Shown one piece after another: positions 1 to 5,095 of a stretch of DNA of 5,504 bases; within the stretch, counting starts at the first letter, position 1, and each line of letters begins with the position of its first letter. Position numbers and translations under genes: made by a program. The notes beneath the pieces are model-generated. The model searched no databases and had not been told where the DNA came from. It worked only from the letters and a program-made list of their open reading frames with translations. The stretch spans positions 1-5,504 of the forward strand of contig JAKAPD010000044.1 in NCBI GenBank assembly GCA_021812025.1. Reading direction: 5' to 3'. Source of the DNA: Microcaldota archaeon (GTDB lineage Archaea; Micrarchaeota; Micrarchaeia; Micrarchaeales; Micrarchaeaceae).

Positions 1-702
1 ATCTATCGAGACGGCGATTGCAAGCACCAGCAGGAGCTCCTGCGTCGTCAGAAGCGAAAGCGCAGGAAGGCTCCCGAGGAGCAGCCCCGCGACCAGATAG
101 ACTATGGTCATCGTGATTCCCGTAGTTGGGAACGCCTTTATCGGATAGAGCCCCTTGTACGCGAAGTAGAACGAGTAGTAGTACCCGACCATGTTGAAGA
201 GCATAACGAAAACCGCAGCCATTATGATCCAGAACGAAGCAGCAAGATTCGTCCCATACAGCCCGAAGACCTCCAGCAGCAGCCCCAAGAAAACGACCAC
301 GGTGCCGACGTAGTAGTTCCTTCCAACCTTCTCTTTTGTCGTCTTGTTTATCCAGAATGCGAGCGGTATTATGAGGGCGAAAAACACCGAGGCCACAAAA
401 GGATAGTTCTGATTGCCGATCACGCTATAGAAGATTATCGTGCCCAGTGCGAATGCGGCGCCGACTATGACCGGGTACTTCATCATCGACATGTCTTTCT
501 TTGTTATCCTGTCATGCCTGGACCTCATGTAAACTAACAGCAATATCGATGTAGAAAACGATAATATCAGTTCGATTAGCACCAGATAATCGAATATGTA
601 ATTCCTGTTGATGCTCACTATCACGTCAGACAATATCGACCAAAGCGACCAGAAGAACGATGATAAGAGCGCCAGCGAAAGGCCCTTGATTATTTTATCC
701 AT
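1..702 (-). CDS. DMT-superfamily (EamA-like) membrane transporter, C-terminal end missing
   Basis: An open frame of 234 codons runs from ATG at 702 off the left edge without a stop, so the C-terminal part is missing. The protein is almost entirely hydrophobic, with about eight membrane segments visible (roughly residues 7-29, 36-58, 76-95, 101-118, 130-149, 154-180, 191-211 and 219 onward). The stretch around residues 100-143 resembles the end of an EamA repeat: a helix starting NYPFVASVFFALIIP, a short charged loop (KTTKEK), then a Gly/Leu-rich helix. EamA proteins usually have ten helices in two repeats and export or import small metabolites in the cytoplasmic membrane. The start is 4 nt past the ilvE stop on the same strand, with no promoter between, so co-transcription and perhaps translational coupling are likely. 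A role with amino acids or their keto acids is inferred from this context only. The substrate cannot be read from the sequence. Confidence 0.75.
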   Translation of the reverse strand, partial: MDKIIKGLSLALLSSFFWSLWSILSDVIVSINRNYIFDYLVLIELILSFSTSILLLVYMRSRHDRITKKDMSMMKYPVIVGAAFALGTIIFYSVIGNQNYPFVASVFFALIIPLAFWINKTTKEKVGRNYYVGTVVVFLGLLLEVFGLYGTNLAASFWIIMAAVFVMLFNMVGYYYSFYFAYKGLYPIKAFPTTGITMTIVYLVAGLLLGSLPALSLLTTQELLLVLAIAVSID

Positions 703-706
703 GGGA

Positions 707-1654
707 TCAGATGTAGGTGAGCCACTTGGCGAATCTACTGTTTTTGCCCAAGACCACGTCGGTGTACTCTCTCGCCAGTCTTTTTGTGATCTTGCCGGGC
801 TTTCCGTCACCGACGTCTACGCCATCGACATTCACTATCGGGGTAATCTCAGCCGCTGTCCCAGTAAAGAAAACCTCATCAGCAGTGTATAATTCCTCCT
901 TGTGCATCTCAACCTCCAACACCTCTATGCCTATGCTGCGCGCGATTTCTATGATAGAATCGCGTGTTATCCCTATCAGTATGTCGGCGCTGTAGTCAGG
1001 GGTCATGAGATAATCGTTCATGTAAAGGAAAATGTTTTCGGCTGGGCCTTCCGCGATTCTTCCCTGCGCAGAAAGCATTATGGCTTCGTCGAAGCCTGAG
1101 CGGATCGCCTCTTTGTGCGCCATCAACGAATTCAGGTAATTGCCGCTTCCTTTTGCCTCTACCGGCAATATCTCAGAGTTTATCCTGCGCCATGTTGTCG
1201 TCTTGCACCGGATCCCGGAGTCTCTTCCCTTTCCATAATAAGCGCCGAACGGTACAGCGGCAACGTAGACGCTCACATCGGTGCCGTGCGTGGCCAAGCC
1301 AACCCTGTCGGAATTATAGAAGGCGAACGGCCTTATGTAGCAGGAGCTCAGTCTGCTCTGCACGACGCATTCTATTATCGCCTTCTCTATAGCCGATTCG
1401 GAGTAACCCAAATCGATCTGATAGATCTTAGCTGTCCTGAAAAACCTTTTAACATGGTCTTTTAGCCTAAAAATCGCTGTGCCTTTCTCGGTTTCATAAG
1501 CCCTTATGCCCTCGAACATCCCGCTGCCGTATTGGAGCGAATGCGTCAGGATCGGCACTTTGGCGTCGTAGTAGTTCATAAGCCTGCCATCGAGCCACAC
1601 TTTCAGTTTCGACCTGTCTGCAGAATCGGAGCCGCCTTTCTTGGTGTTTGCCAT
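707..1654 (-). CDS. ilvE: Branched-chain amino acid aminotransferase (class IV PLP enzyme)
   Basis: A complete 315-residue protein, close to the usual ~300-310 for this family. It transfers the amino group between glutamate and the 2-keto acids of valine, leucine and isoleucine in the cytoplasm, the last step of their synthesis and first of their breakdown. Visible family signatures are the N-terminal SLQYGSGMFEGIRAY (39-53), the catalytic PLP-lysine K168 within VEAKGSGNYLNSL, the DEAIMLSAQGRIAEGPAENIF block (189-209) whose E204 sits where the cofactor-binding Glu is found, the phosphate-binding GITRDSI (228-234), and FFTGTAAEITPI (262-273). The N-terminal 15 residues before KLKVWLDG are a polar extension. 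ATG at 1654 is the only upstream in-frame start. A central TATA-like box lies about 26 bp upstream, so the mRNA is probably leaderless. A 4-nt gap to the downstream permease suggests an operon. D-amino acid or 4-amino-4-deoxychorismate family members are less likely given the motif set and length. Confidence 0.95.
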   Translation of the reverse strand: MANTKKGGSDSADRSKLKVWLDGRLMNYYDAKVPILTHSLQYGSGMFEGIRAYETEKGTAIFRLKDHVKRFFRTAKIYQIDLGYSESAIEKAIIECVVQSRLSSCYIRPFAFYNSDRVGLATHGTDVSVYVAAVPFGAYYGKGRDSGIRCKTTTWRRINSEILPVEAKGSGNYLNSLMAHKEAIRSGFDEAIMLSAQGRIAEGPAENIFLYMNDYLMTPDYSADILIGITRDSIIEIARSIGIEVLEVEMHKEELYTADEVFFTGTAAEITPIVNVDGVDVGDGKPGKITKRLAREYTDVVLGKNSRFAKWLTYI

Positions 1655-1666
1655 GTTTGAACATGG
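1651..1666. repeat. Inverted repeat over the ilvE start codon
   Basis: The sequence CCATGTTTGAACATGG has two perfect 7-bp arms (CCATGTT/AACATGG) around a 2-bp centre. It covers the ilvE ATG (1654) and the probable transcription start. A dimeric regulator bound here would block ilvE initiation while leaving the divergent gene's start (1705) free, so it is a reasonable operator candidate. It also creates a second, out-of-frame ATG 10 nt upstream of the real one (1664 on the minus strand). Function is inferred from position only. Confidence 0.5.
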
Positions 1667-1675
1667 TAGTGAAAA

Positions 1676-1684
1676 GTTAAAAAC
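1676..1684. promoter_or_regulatory. Shared TATA-like box between divergent ilvE and alkyltransferase genes
   Basis: GTTAAAAAC is the most AT-rich, box-like element of the 50-bp gap. Its centre (about 1680) lies 25 bp before the plus-strand ATG (1705) and 26 bp before the minus-strand ATG (1654). Archaeal TATA boxes sit about 26-27 bp upstream of the transcription start, so both genes would begin transcription at or next to their start codons, as leaderless mRNAs. On the plus strand the preceding GAAAA resembles a BRE; on the minus strand AAGGG precedes the box. One box serving both directions is an inference from this geometry. Confidence 0.5.
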
Positions 1685-1704
1685 CCTTATTCATAAATCA
1701 ACTC

Positions 1705-2007
1705 ATGAAAAGAGCGGAGATAATCAGCACGCTAAGGAAAAATAACCTGACAGATTTTCAGATCGATGTGCTTCTTGCCACAATGAAGATACCAAAGGGG
1801 GAGGTCGCCACTTACAAGGAGGTCGCAAGAATGGCTGGGCACCCGAATGCATACAGGGCAGCCGGCACCGCGCTCAGAAAGAACCCGTTGGCCCCAATGA
1901 TACCATGCCACAGAGTGATAAAAAGCGATGGCTCCCTCGGGAATTACTCTTCCGGAGGCACTAAAAGGAAAAAAGCAATCCTTCAGAAGGAGAACGCCAT
2001 AGATTGA
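1705..2007 (+). CDS. ogt: Methylated-DNA-protein cysteine methyltransferase (single-domain MGMT/Ogt)
   Basis: A 100-residue protein matching only the C-terminal, DNA-binding and active-site domain of O6-alkylguanine-DNA alkyltransferases. These proteins repair O6-alkylguanine by moving the alkyl group onto their own cysteine. The acceptor is C68 in IPCHRVI. Also visible are the helix-turn-helix with TYKEVARMAG (Y37 near the base-flipping position), R51 in NAYRAAGTALRKNP as the likely arginine finger, and the SLGNYSSGGTKRKKAIL substrate loop. The non-catalytic alkyltransferase-like (ATL) group, of similar length, has Trp in place of this Cys, so this copy should be catalytically competent. Full-length enzymes have about 150-200 residues with a separate N-terminal domain, which is absent here; there is no room for it after the divergent ilvE gene. 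No Shine-Dalgarno is seen. The TATA-like box 25 bp upstream suggests a leaderless mRNA. Confidence 0.93.
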   Translation: MKRAEIISTLRKNNLTDFQIDVLLATMKIPKGEVATYKEVARMAGHPNAYRAAGTALRKNPLAPMIPCHRVIKSDGSLGNYSSGGTKRKKAILQKENAID

Positions 2008-2015
2008 GCGTCATC

Positions 2016-2032
2016 GGCCGGCAGGGCCGGCC
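2016..2032. repeat. GC-only hairpin between convergent genes
   Basis: GGCCGGC and GCCGGCC are perfect 7-bp arms around the 3-nt loop AGG, beginning 9 nt past the alkyltransferase stop and lying between two convergent genes. RNA from either strand would form a very stable stem. No T-run follows, and archaeal termination normally depends on T-rich tracts, so a classic terminator is doubtful. It may instead protect a 3' end or separate convergent transcription. Confidence 0.5.
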
Positions 2033-2052
2033 AGAAGACACCTATAACAGCC

Positions 2053-2478
2053 CTATTTTCCACCCAGGGCTTTTATCATAATAGGAGCAAGCACCTTTTC
2101 ACCGATTTTGCCAATGCCGTTCATTTCACCATCATACTGATTATTAGGCAGACCAGGAATAGTCGCATACTCTTCGAACGAAGCGAGTTTCACCCCGGCT
2201 CTCCCCAGCGACGCAAGCTCGTGCACCCCGCTTTTGGTCAGCACCAGAGCCTTGCCCTGCTCGTCTTTCGAGGCAAAGTCTAGTACTTTCTTCTCTTTCA
2301 TCCTTTTGAGGTTGTACCAGACGCTGCTTTTCGAGAATCCATACGACTCGCTCATGTATGTGACGAAAGCGCTCGCGCTGTCTATCGCATCCCTTCCTAT
2401 TTCCAAGACAATCAGCTGCTCGCGCTTTGATAGTCTAGAAATTTTCTCAATTACCCTAGTAACAGTTATTTGGCCCAT
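2053..2478 (-). CDS. Winged helix-turn-helix transcriptional regulator
   Basis: A soluble protein of 141 residues from ATG 2478. The first ~90 residues form a winged helix: an N-terminal helical part (LSKREQLIVLEIGRD), a second helix (FVTYMSESYGF), the recognition helix SKSSVWYNLKRMKEKKVLDF, and a wing (ASKDEQGKALVLTKSG) like those of MarR/PadR/ArsR-type regulators. The C-terminal ~50 residues (SFEEYATIPGLPNN onward) match no domain I recognise and have no membrane segment or metal-binding cluster. Two other in-frame starts exist, ATG 2481 and GTG 2487. I chose 2478 because GGTG at 2485-2488 is 6 nt from it, a usual Shine-Dalgarno spacing, against 3 nt for ATG 2481. The gene faces the alkyltransferase convergently and has a 217-bp upstream region with a foldback repeat, which may carry its control sites. 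The regulated genes are unknown. Confidence 0.8.
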   Translation of the reverse strand: MGQITVTRVIEKISRLSKREQLIVLEIGRDAIDSASAFVTYMSESYGFSKSSVWYNLKRMKEKKVLDFASKDEQGKALVLTKSGVHELASLGRAGVKLASFEEYATIPGLPNNQYDGEMNGIGKIGEKVLAPIMIKALGGK

Positions 2479-2491
2479 CATAAACACCCGA

Positions 2492-2515
2492 TTTAAAAAC
2501 TTTCAGGAATTTATG
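2492..2515 (-). promoter_or_regulatory. Proximal AT-rich promoter region of the wHTH gene
   Basis: On the minus strand two TATA-like elements precede the wHTH start: CATAAATT at about 2508-2515 and TTTTTAAAT at 2492-2500. The farther one is spaced to start transcription near 2485, a few nt before the ATG codons. The nearer one would start it inside the gene, so the farther one is preferred. A distal box at 2670-2680 is the alternative. Confidence 0.35.
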
Positions 2516-2635
2516 CGGCCAAAAACATGTACGGTGTATTTGCAATCCAGCACTTAGTGCATGCGCTATCTGCGACAAAGGAAACAGACCTCAGCAGATG
2601 TTGCGCTTGCATTTGTTTACACCACATGTCCGCAT
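2513..2635. repeat. Nested imperfect inverted repeat (foldback) in the intergenic gap
   Basis: Outer arms share three 6-bp blocks in order: ATGCGG 2513-2518 with CCGCAT 2630-2635, ACATGT 2525-2530 with 2624-2629, and GGTGTA 2533-2538 with TACACC 2618-2623. The right arm has the blocks back to back; the left arm has extra CCAAAA and AC between them. Further in, TGCAA 2541-2545 can pair with TTGCA 2607-2611, GCGC 2563-2566 with 2603-2606, and ATCTGC 2568-2573 with GCAGAT 2594-2599, leaving a 20-nt loop. A small side palindrome, GCACT-T-AGTGC, lies at 2550-2560. It could be a structured RNA, a decayed miniature transposon, or paired operator sites. No flanking target duplication was seen. Confidence 0.5.
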
Positions 2636-2669
2636 TTTATTTGAGCGTATAATATGATGAAACTCTAAT

Positions 2670-2680
2670 GGTATTTAAAG
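2670..2680 (-). promoter_or_regulatory. TATA-like box upstream of the foldback region
   Basis: On the minus strand CTTTAAATACC matches the archaeal TATA consensus well and follows AAG, a weak purine BRE. It lies 24 bp past the Pelota stop and predicts a transcript starting near 2648. That RNA would contain the whole foldback as a ~165-nt leader to the wHTH gene, or as a free small RNA. The same box read on the plus strand would only give antisense to Pelota, so the minus direction is preferred. Confidence 0.4.
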
Positions 2681-2704
2681 CTTGTGTACGAAACGCGCTG
2701 TCCG

Positions 2705-3733
2705 TTATCCAACGCAGGCTATGTCACCGAAGGACTTCAGCTGCACGCCCACCTCATCGTTTGCATTGAAGACCTCTATTTTCACCTTGCTCCTCTCGGC
2801 CTTTTCGAGCACCCTTTGTATTTCCCGAGTGCCGAGCACGGTATCGTTCACGAGCACCACCTTCGCCTCGTAATTCTCTATCGCATTCTCGACTTCCTTT
2901 GCGCCCGATTTCGATTTTCCTGTGCTAAGGTTGTTTAGGAAGTCCTCCATGAGCTTGAATTCCTGTCTGATCCTTTCTCTCTCAAGAAGCAGTTCCACTT
3001 TTTCGCTTTTTATCAGTTCATAGATTCCGGAACGCTCCGCTGTGCTGGCGCTCGCGAACATTATCTTCTTGTTGCTTTTCTTGAGCGCGCCGCTCTCTTC
3101 AGCGGAAACCCTTATGTCGTCTTTCGTGAAGCCCGGCCCCGCTATTATCACTGTATCGACTTTCATCTCCAGAGCCACGTCGAGAACAGATTTGAAATAT
3201 TTCTTCTGCTGTTCTATGAATTCCTTCTGTGACATGCGCTTGCTCAGGTTGCTGTATATCTCGTTCCTGAACTCAACCCCATAGCCTAAGAGATATGCGG
3301 GGAGGGCTTTCTCGTCATCGACCACTATGAGCCCCAGCCTGGCTTTCTTCGTGTCCGCAACCGCGTTCTTCACCACGCTGACAAGATAATCGGGCCATTC
3401 CTCTTTCTTTATCTCCAGAGTGTCCTCTGGGGCTATGTTCAGCGTATGGTAGCTGTTAAGCTTTATGTATTCAAGCGGCCTTCCTTCGATTATCTTCCCG
3501 CTGATCCTTAGCCTGTTAGCGTTCTTGTCGAATTCCGTTTTTTCGACCTTTACTGTTATAACTACCTCTTTCATCTCCCCGGTGTCGCTTTCGCTAGCCT
3601 TGAATTTCCTTAGGCTTTCCGATTTCACGATATCGTTCTGGAATATGATCCTTTGCAAGGTCCAGAGGTCGTCTAGAGTGTCCACTCTGACCTTCAATTT
3701 GCCTTCGCCCTCGTAGAACTTTAGCACCTTCAT
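2705..3733 (-). CDS. pelA: Pelota (aPelota/Dom34), ribosome rescue factor
   Basis: A complete 342-residue protein, within the range of archaeal Pelota. It resembles release factor eRF1 but lacks the GGQ motif, and works with aEF1A (and ABCE1 for splitting) to free ribosomes stalled on mRNA. Three domains can be followed: an N-terminal Sm-like domain (1-~130) starting MKVLKFYEGEGKLKVRVDTL then DDLWTL and a SYHTLNI block; a central domain (~131-260) with LIVVDDEKA, the AGPGF motif (198-202) and the ASTAERSGIYELIK helix; and a C-terminal domain (~261-342) with KVVLVNDTVLG and EVGVQLKSFGDIACVG. The tail after GDIA is a few residues shorter than in many homologues. ATG 3733 is chosen because family members start at MKVL; an in-frame ATG at 3790 would add 19 unrelated hydrophobic residues and overlap the promoter. 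A TATA-like box 36 bp upstream suggests a short leader. Confidence 0.95.
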   Translation of the reverse strand: MKVLKFYEGEGKLKVRVDTLDDLWTLQRIIFQNDIVKSESLRKFKASESDTGEMKEVVITVKVEKTEFDKNANRLRISGKIIEGRPLEYIKLNSYHTLNIAPEDTLEIKKEEWPDYLVSVVKNAVADTKKARLGLIVVDDEKALPAYLLGYGVEFRNEIYSNLSKRMSQKEFIEQQKKYFKSVLDVALEMKVDTVIIAGPGFTKDDIRVSAEESGALKKSNKKIMFASASTAERSGIYELIKSEKVELLLERERIRQEFKLMEDFLNNLSTGKSKSGAKEVENAIENYEAKVVLVNDTVLGTREIQRVLEKAERSKVKIEVFNANDEVGVQLKSFGDIACVG

Positions 3734-3764
3734 GATTCTCGCTAATAGATTTGCAGGCGATAAG

Positions 3765-3773
3765 ATTAATAAA
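3765..3773. promoter_or_regulatory. Shared TATA-like box between divergent Pelota and DedA genes
   Basis: ATTAATAAA (TTTATTAAT on the other strand) is near-symmetric and almost central in the 69-bp gap. It lies about 36 bp from the Pelota ATG (3733) and 34 bp from the DedA ATG (3803). At the usual 26-27 bp spacing, transcription would start near 3742 leftward and 3796 rightward, giving leaders of 7-10 nt. No strong Shine-Dalgarno is present for either gene. Confidence 0.45.
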
Positions 3774-3777
3774 CAGA

Positions 3778-3792
3778 TATTGCAAAGCAATA
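3778..3792. repeat. Inverted repeat between TATA-like box and DedA start
   Basis: TATTGC-AAA-GCAATA has perfect 6-bp arms around a 3-bp centre. It falls between the TATA-like box and the predicted DedA transcription start, on the upstream side for Pelota. A protein bound here would interfere mainly with DedA transcription. It is an operator candidate by position only. Confidence 0.4.
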
Positions 3793-3802
3793 GAGTGTCT
3801 TT

Positions 3803-4453
3803 ATGTTCGGACTGCCGATATTATTCTCAATAAGTTCGCTTTTCACAGATACGTACAGCATAACGATGGCGCTGATACACTCTTACGGATACTCCGCACT
3901 GTTCGTGCTGATGGCCTTAGAAGGCTCATCCCTGCCGATTCCAAGCGAAGTGGTTGTGCCGTTGGCCGGCTACCTGGCGGCAAAAGGCATGCTCAACGCA
4001 TTCGTCGCATTCATAGCCATGTTCCTGGGAAGCGTAGTAGGCCTTGCTGTAGATTACTATATAGGCTACTTCGTAGGAAAGGACCTGGTGTACAAGCACC
4101 TCAAGTTCTTCCACATAAAACAGCATACGCTGGACAGGTTCGATGGTTGGTTCGCCGAGAACGGGTCGTTCGCTGTATTCATAACAAGATTCATACCATT
4201 GGTAAGGACGCTCATAAGCTTCCCCGCCGGCTTCGCAAAGATGCCTCAGAGGAAGTTCTTTGCGTATTCCATGGCGGGCTCATTCGTATGGGACGCCGTG
4301 CTCATGGTATTCGGGTACTACGTACTGTCTGTCAACAGTGCTGTCATAGTGCTCGGCGGAATAGGCGTGTTCGTGCTTGCGCTGTACCTAATCTATTATT
4401 TTGCAATGAAAAGAAAGAAGCCGGACGCCCATCGGGAGCGCCAGGCGAAGTAG
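3803..4453 (+). CDS. DedA/VTT-domain family membrane protein
   Basis: A complete 216-residue integral membrane protein of typical DedA length. DedA (SNARE-associated/VTT domain) proteins support membrane homeostasis; some bacterial members recycle the lipid carrier undecaprenyl phosphate or move phospholipids across the membrane. The archaeal substrate is not known; a polyprenyl-phosphate carrier is an inference. Key features are E40 and E49 in LEGSSLPIPSEVVVPLAGYL (matching the essential acidic residues of bacterial DedA proteins) and the R129/R135 pair in FITRFIPLVRTLISFPAGFA, followed by KMPQRKFFAYSMAGSFVWD. Membrane-inserted parts are about 24-41, 43-60 (re-entrant), 64-90, 121-145 (re-entrant), 152-174 and 179-201, with a basic cytoplasmic tail (KRKK). 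The gene is divergent from Pelota and ends 3 bp before the convergent secreted-protein gene. Another possible start, M22, would still keep the motifs. Confidence 0.92.
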   Translation: MFGLPILFSISSLFTDTYSITMALIHSYGYSALFVLMALEGSSLPIPSEVVVPLAGYLAAKGMLNAFVAFIAMFLGSVVGLAVDYYIGYFVGKDLVYKHLKFFHIKQHTLDRFDGWFAENGSFAVFITRFIPLVRTLISFPAGFAKMPQRKFFAYSMAGSFVWDAVLMVFGYYVLSVNSAVIVLGGIGVFVLALYLIYYFAMKRKKPDAHRERQAK

Positions 4454-4456
4454 GAA

Positions 4457-4951
4457 TCACATACATTCCTTTTGGTTTCCGGTGCATACGTGCCTCGGTA
4501 GGCATACCAACGTATATTGCAGCCATTGCATCTGCGCCCATCTCTGATACGAAGATAAACCTACACGAGTCTGGTTTACGAAAAGGCCAAAGAAGACATT
4601 CTGCAGCACGTTAGATCTGAAATATTCCGTCTGGCCAGGCAGCATTGCCCCATTCCACGTATGTCCCTGATACGTGACATTCAGCAATACAGGGCTTGCT
4701 CCGTTCGAATTTGGCTGGCCCAGACCAACCACCTGCGCATTTAGAAAGTTTCCGACCGTGAGCGAGCTCCCGACATATACTGTTTCCAACGGGGTCAGCT
4801 GTGCGACGCGCACGAAGCACGGGTTTATTGGCAGGCTGCTCTGAACTGCCGCCGCGTTCGTTGTCGAAGCCATCATCGTGAACACCACCAACGCGAAACC
4901 GAACATCGCGACAAGCGTCCCCGACCTTTTTGCTTTTTCAAGTGTCCTCAT
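4457..4951 (-). CDS. Secreted four-cysteine protein of unknown function
   Basis: I do not recognise this family. The predicted product has 164 residues from ATG 4951. An N-terminal signal peptide is clear: basic n-region (RTLEKAKR), hydrophobic core LVAMFGFALVVFTMMAS, and a small-residue cleavage area near TNAAA. The mature part of about 130 residues has no further membrane segment. It has four cysteines, one in LPINPCFV and three in the last 15 residues (VCLPRHVCTGNQKECM), so two disulfides are plausible. Two N-glycosylation sequons (NVT and NQT) and many aromatic and Gln/Asn residues fit an exported beta-rich protein. GTG 4960 is another in-frame start: it lies 28 bp from the TATA box (leaderless), whereas ATG 4951 has GTGAT 4 nt upstream, complementary to the 16S 3' end. 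The gene is divergent from a membrane-anchored wHTH gene and shares repeated sites with it. Confidence 0.75.
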   Translation of the reverse strand: MRTLEKAKRSGTLVAMFGFALVVFTMMASTTNAAAVQSSLPINPCFVRVAQLTPLETVYVGSSLTVGNFLNAQVVGLGQPNSNGASPVLLNVTYQGHTWNGAMLPGQTEYFRSNVLQNVFFGLFVNQTRVGLSSYQRWAQMQWLQYTLVCLPRHVCTGNQKECM

Positions 4952-4983
4952 CCATATCACTGAAAATACAGCGCACAGCGCAA

Positions 4984-4991
4984 TATTTAAA
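4984..4991 (-). promoter_or_regulatory. TATA box of the secreted-protein gene
   Basis: On the minus strand TGTTTAAATATTG contains TTTAAATA, a near-consensus archaeal TATA box. Its centre is 28 bp before GTG 4960 and 37 bp before ATG 4951, predicting a transcription start near 4961. The first CGGTTT element ends 10 bp upstream of it. Confidence 0.6.
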
Positions 4992-5000
4992 CAGGATGAG

Positions 5001-5014
5001 ATATTTCGGTTTTC
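5001..5014 (+). repeat. CGGTTT element, copy 1
   Basis: ATATTTCGGTTTTC, identical over 14 bp to copy 2. Read from the secreted-protein gene it is GAAAACCGAAATAT, about 10 bp upstream of that gene's TATA box. This position suits an activator or BRE-proximal regulator site. Confidence 0.65.
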
Positions 5015-5034
5015 TCTTTTTAAACCATTTAATC

Positions 5035-5048
5035 ATATTTCGGTTTTC
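5035..5048 (+). repeat. CGGTTT element, copy 2
   Basis: ATATTTCGGTTTTC again, a perfect 14-bp direct repeat of copy 1 with starts 34 bp apart (about three helical turns), so both would lie on roughly the same face of the DNA. It sits in the middle of the divergent control region. A second direct repeat, CTTTTTAAAC at 5016-5025 and 5062-5071, is interleaved with the elements. Confidence 0.65.
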
Positions 5049-5074
5049 ATTTTTCCTAAACCTTTTTAAACAAG

Positions 5075-5085
5075 AAACCGAAATA
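5075..5085 (-). repeat. CGGTTT element, copy 3 (inverted)
   Basis: AAACCGAAATA on the plus strand, the reverse complement of the shared 11-bp core TATTTCGGTTT. It lies 13 bp upstream of the membrane wHTH gene's TATA box, in the same orientation to that promoter as copy 1 has to the opposite one. Confidence 0.6.
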
Positions 5086-5095
5086 AGATGCATTC

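Noticed and set aside
608..1465. Several plus-strand open frames antisense to ilvE and the permease start
   Set aside because: They mirror strongly supported coding on the opposite strand and show no family motifs or start signals.
2524..2630. ACATGT blocks of the foldback as half-sites shared with the ilvE palindrome for one common regulator
   Set aside because: The similarity is only AACATG/ACATGT, five to six bases built around the self-complementary CATG, too little to claim a shared operator.
2654..2660. ATGATGA resembling a box C of a C/D-box guide RNA
   Set aside because: No CUGA box D or internal D'/C' pair at suitable distance on the plus strand.
2488..2704. Possible tRNA or other standard RNA gene in the longest gap near a TATA box
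   Set aside because: No T-arm consensus, no acceptor-stem pairing with anticodon arm, and no known riboswitch core that I can recognise.
3734..3790. N-terminal extension of Pelota from an upstream in-frame ATG at 3790 (19 extra residues)
   Set aside because: Pelota proteins begin at the MKVL-like strand; the extra residues resemble no part of the family and cross the shared TATA-like box.
4344..4541. Minus-strand open frame spanning the DedA and secreted-protein 3' ends
   Set aside because: It crosses two supported genes in other frames and has no recognisable domain.
3751..4614. 287-codon open frame on the plus strand
   Set aside because: It overlaps the DedA gene in another frame, is Arg/His-rich with no coherent domain, and its length is explained by the codon bias of the real gene.
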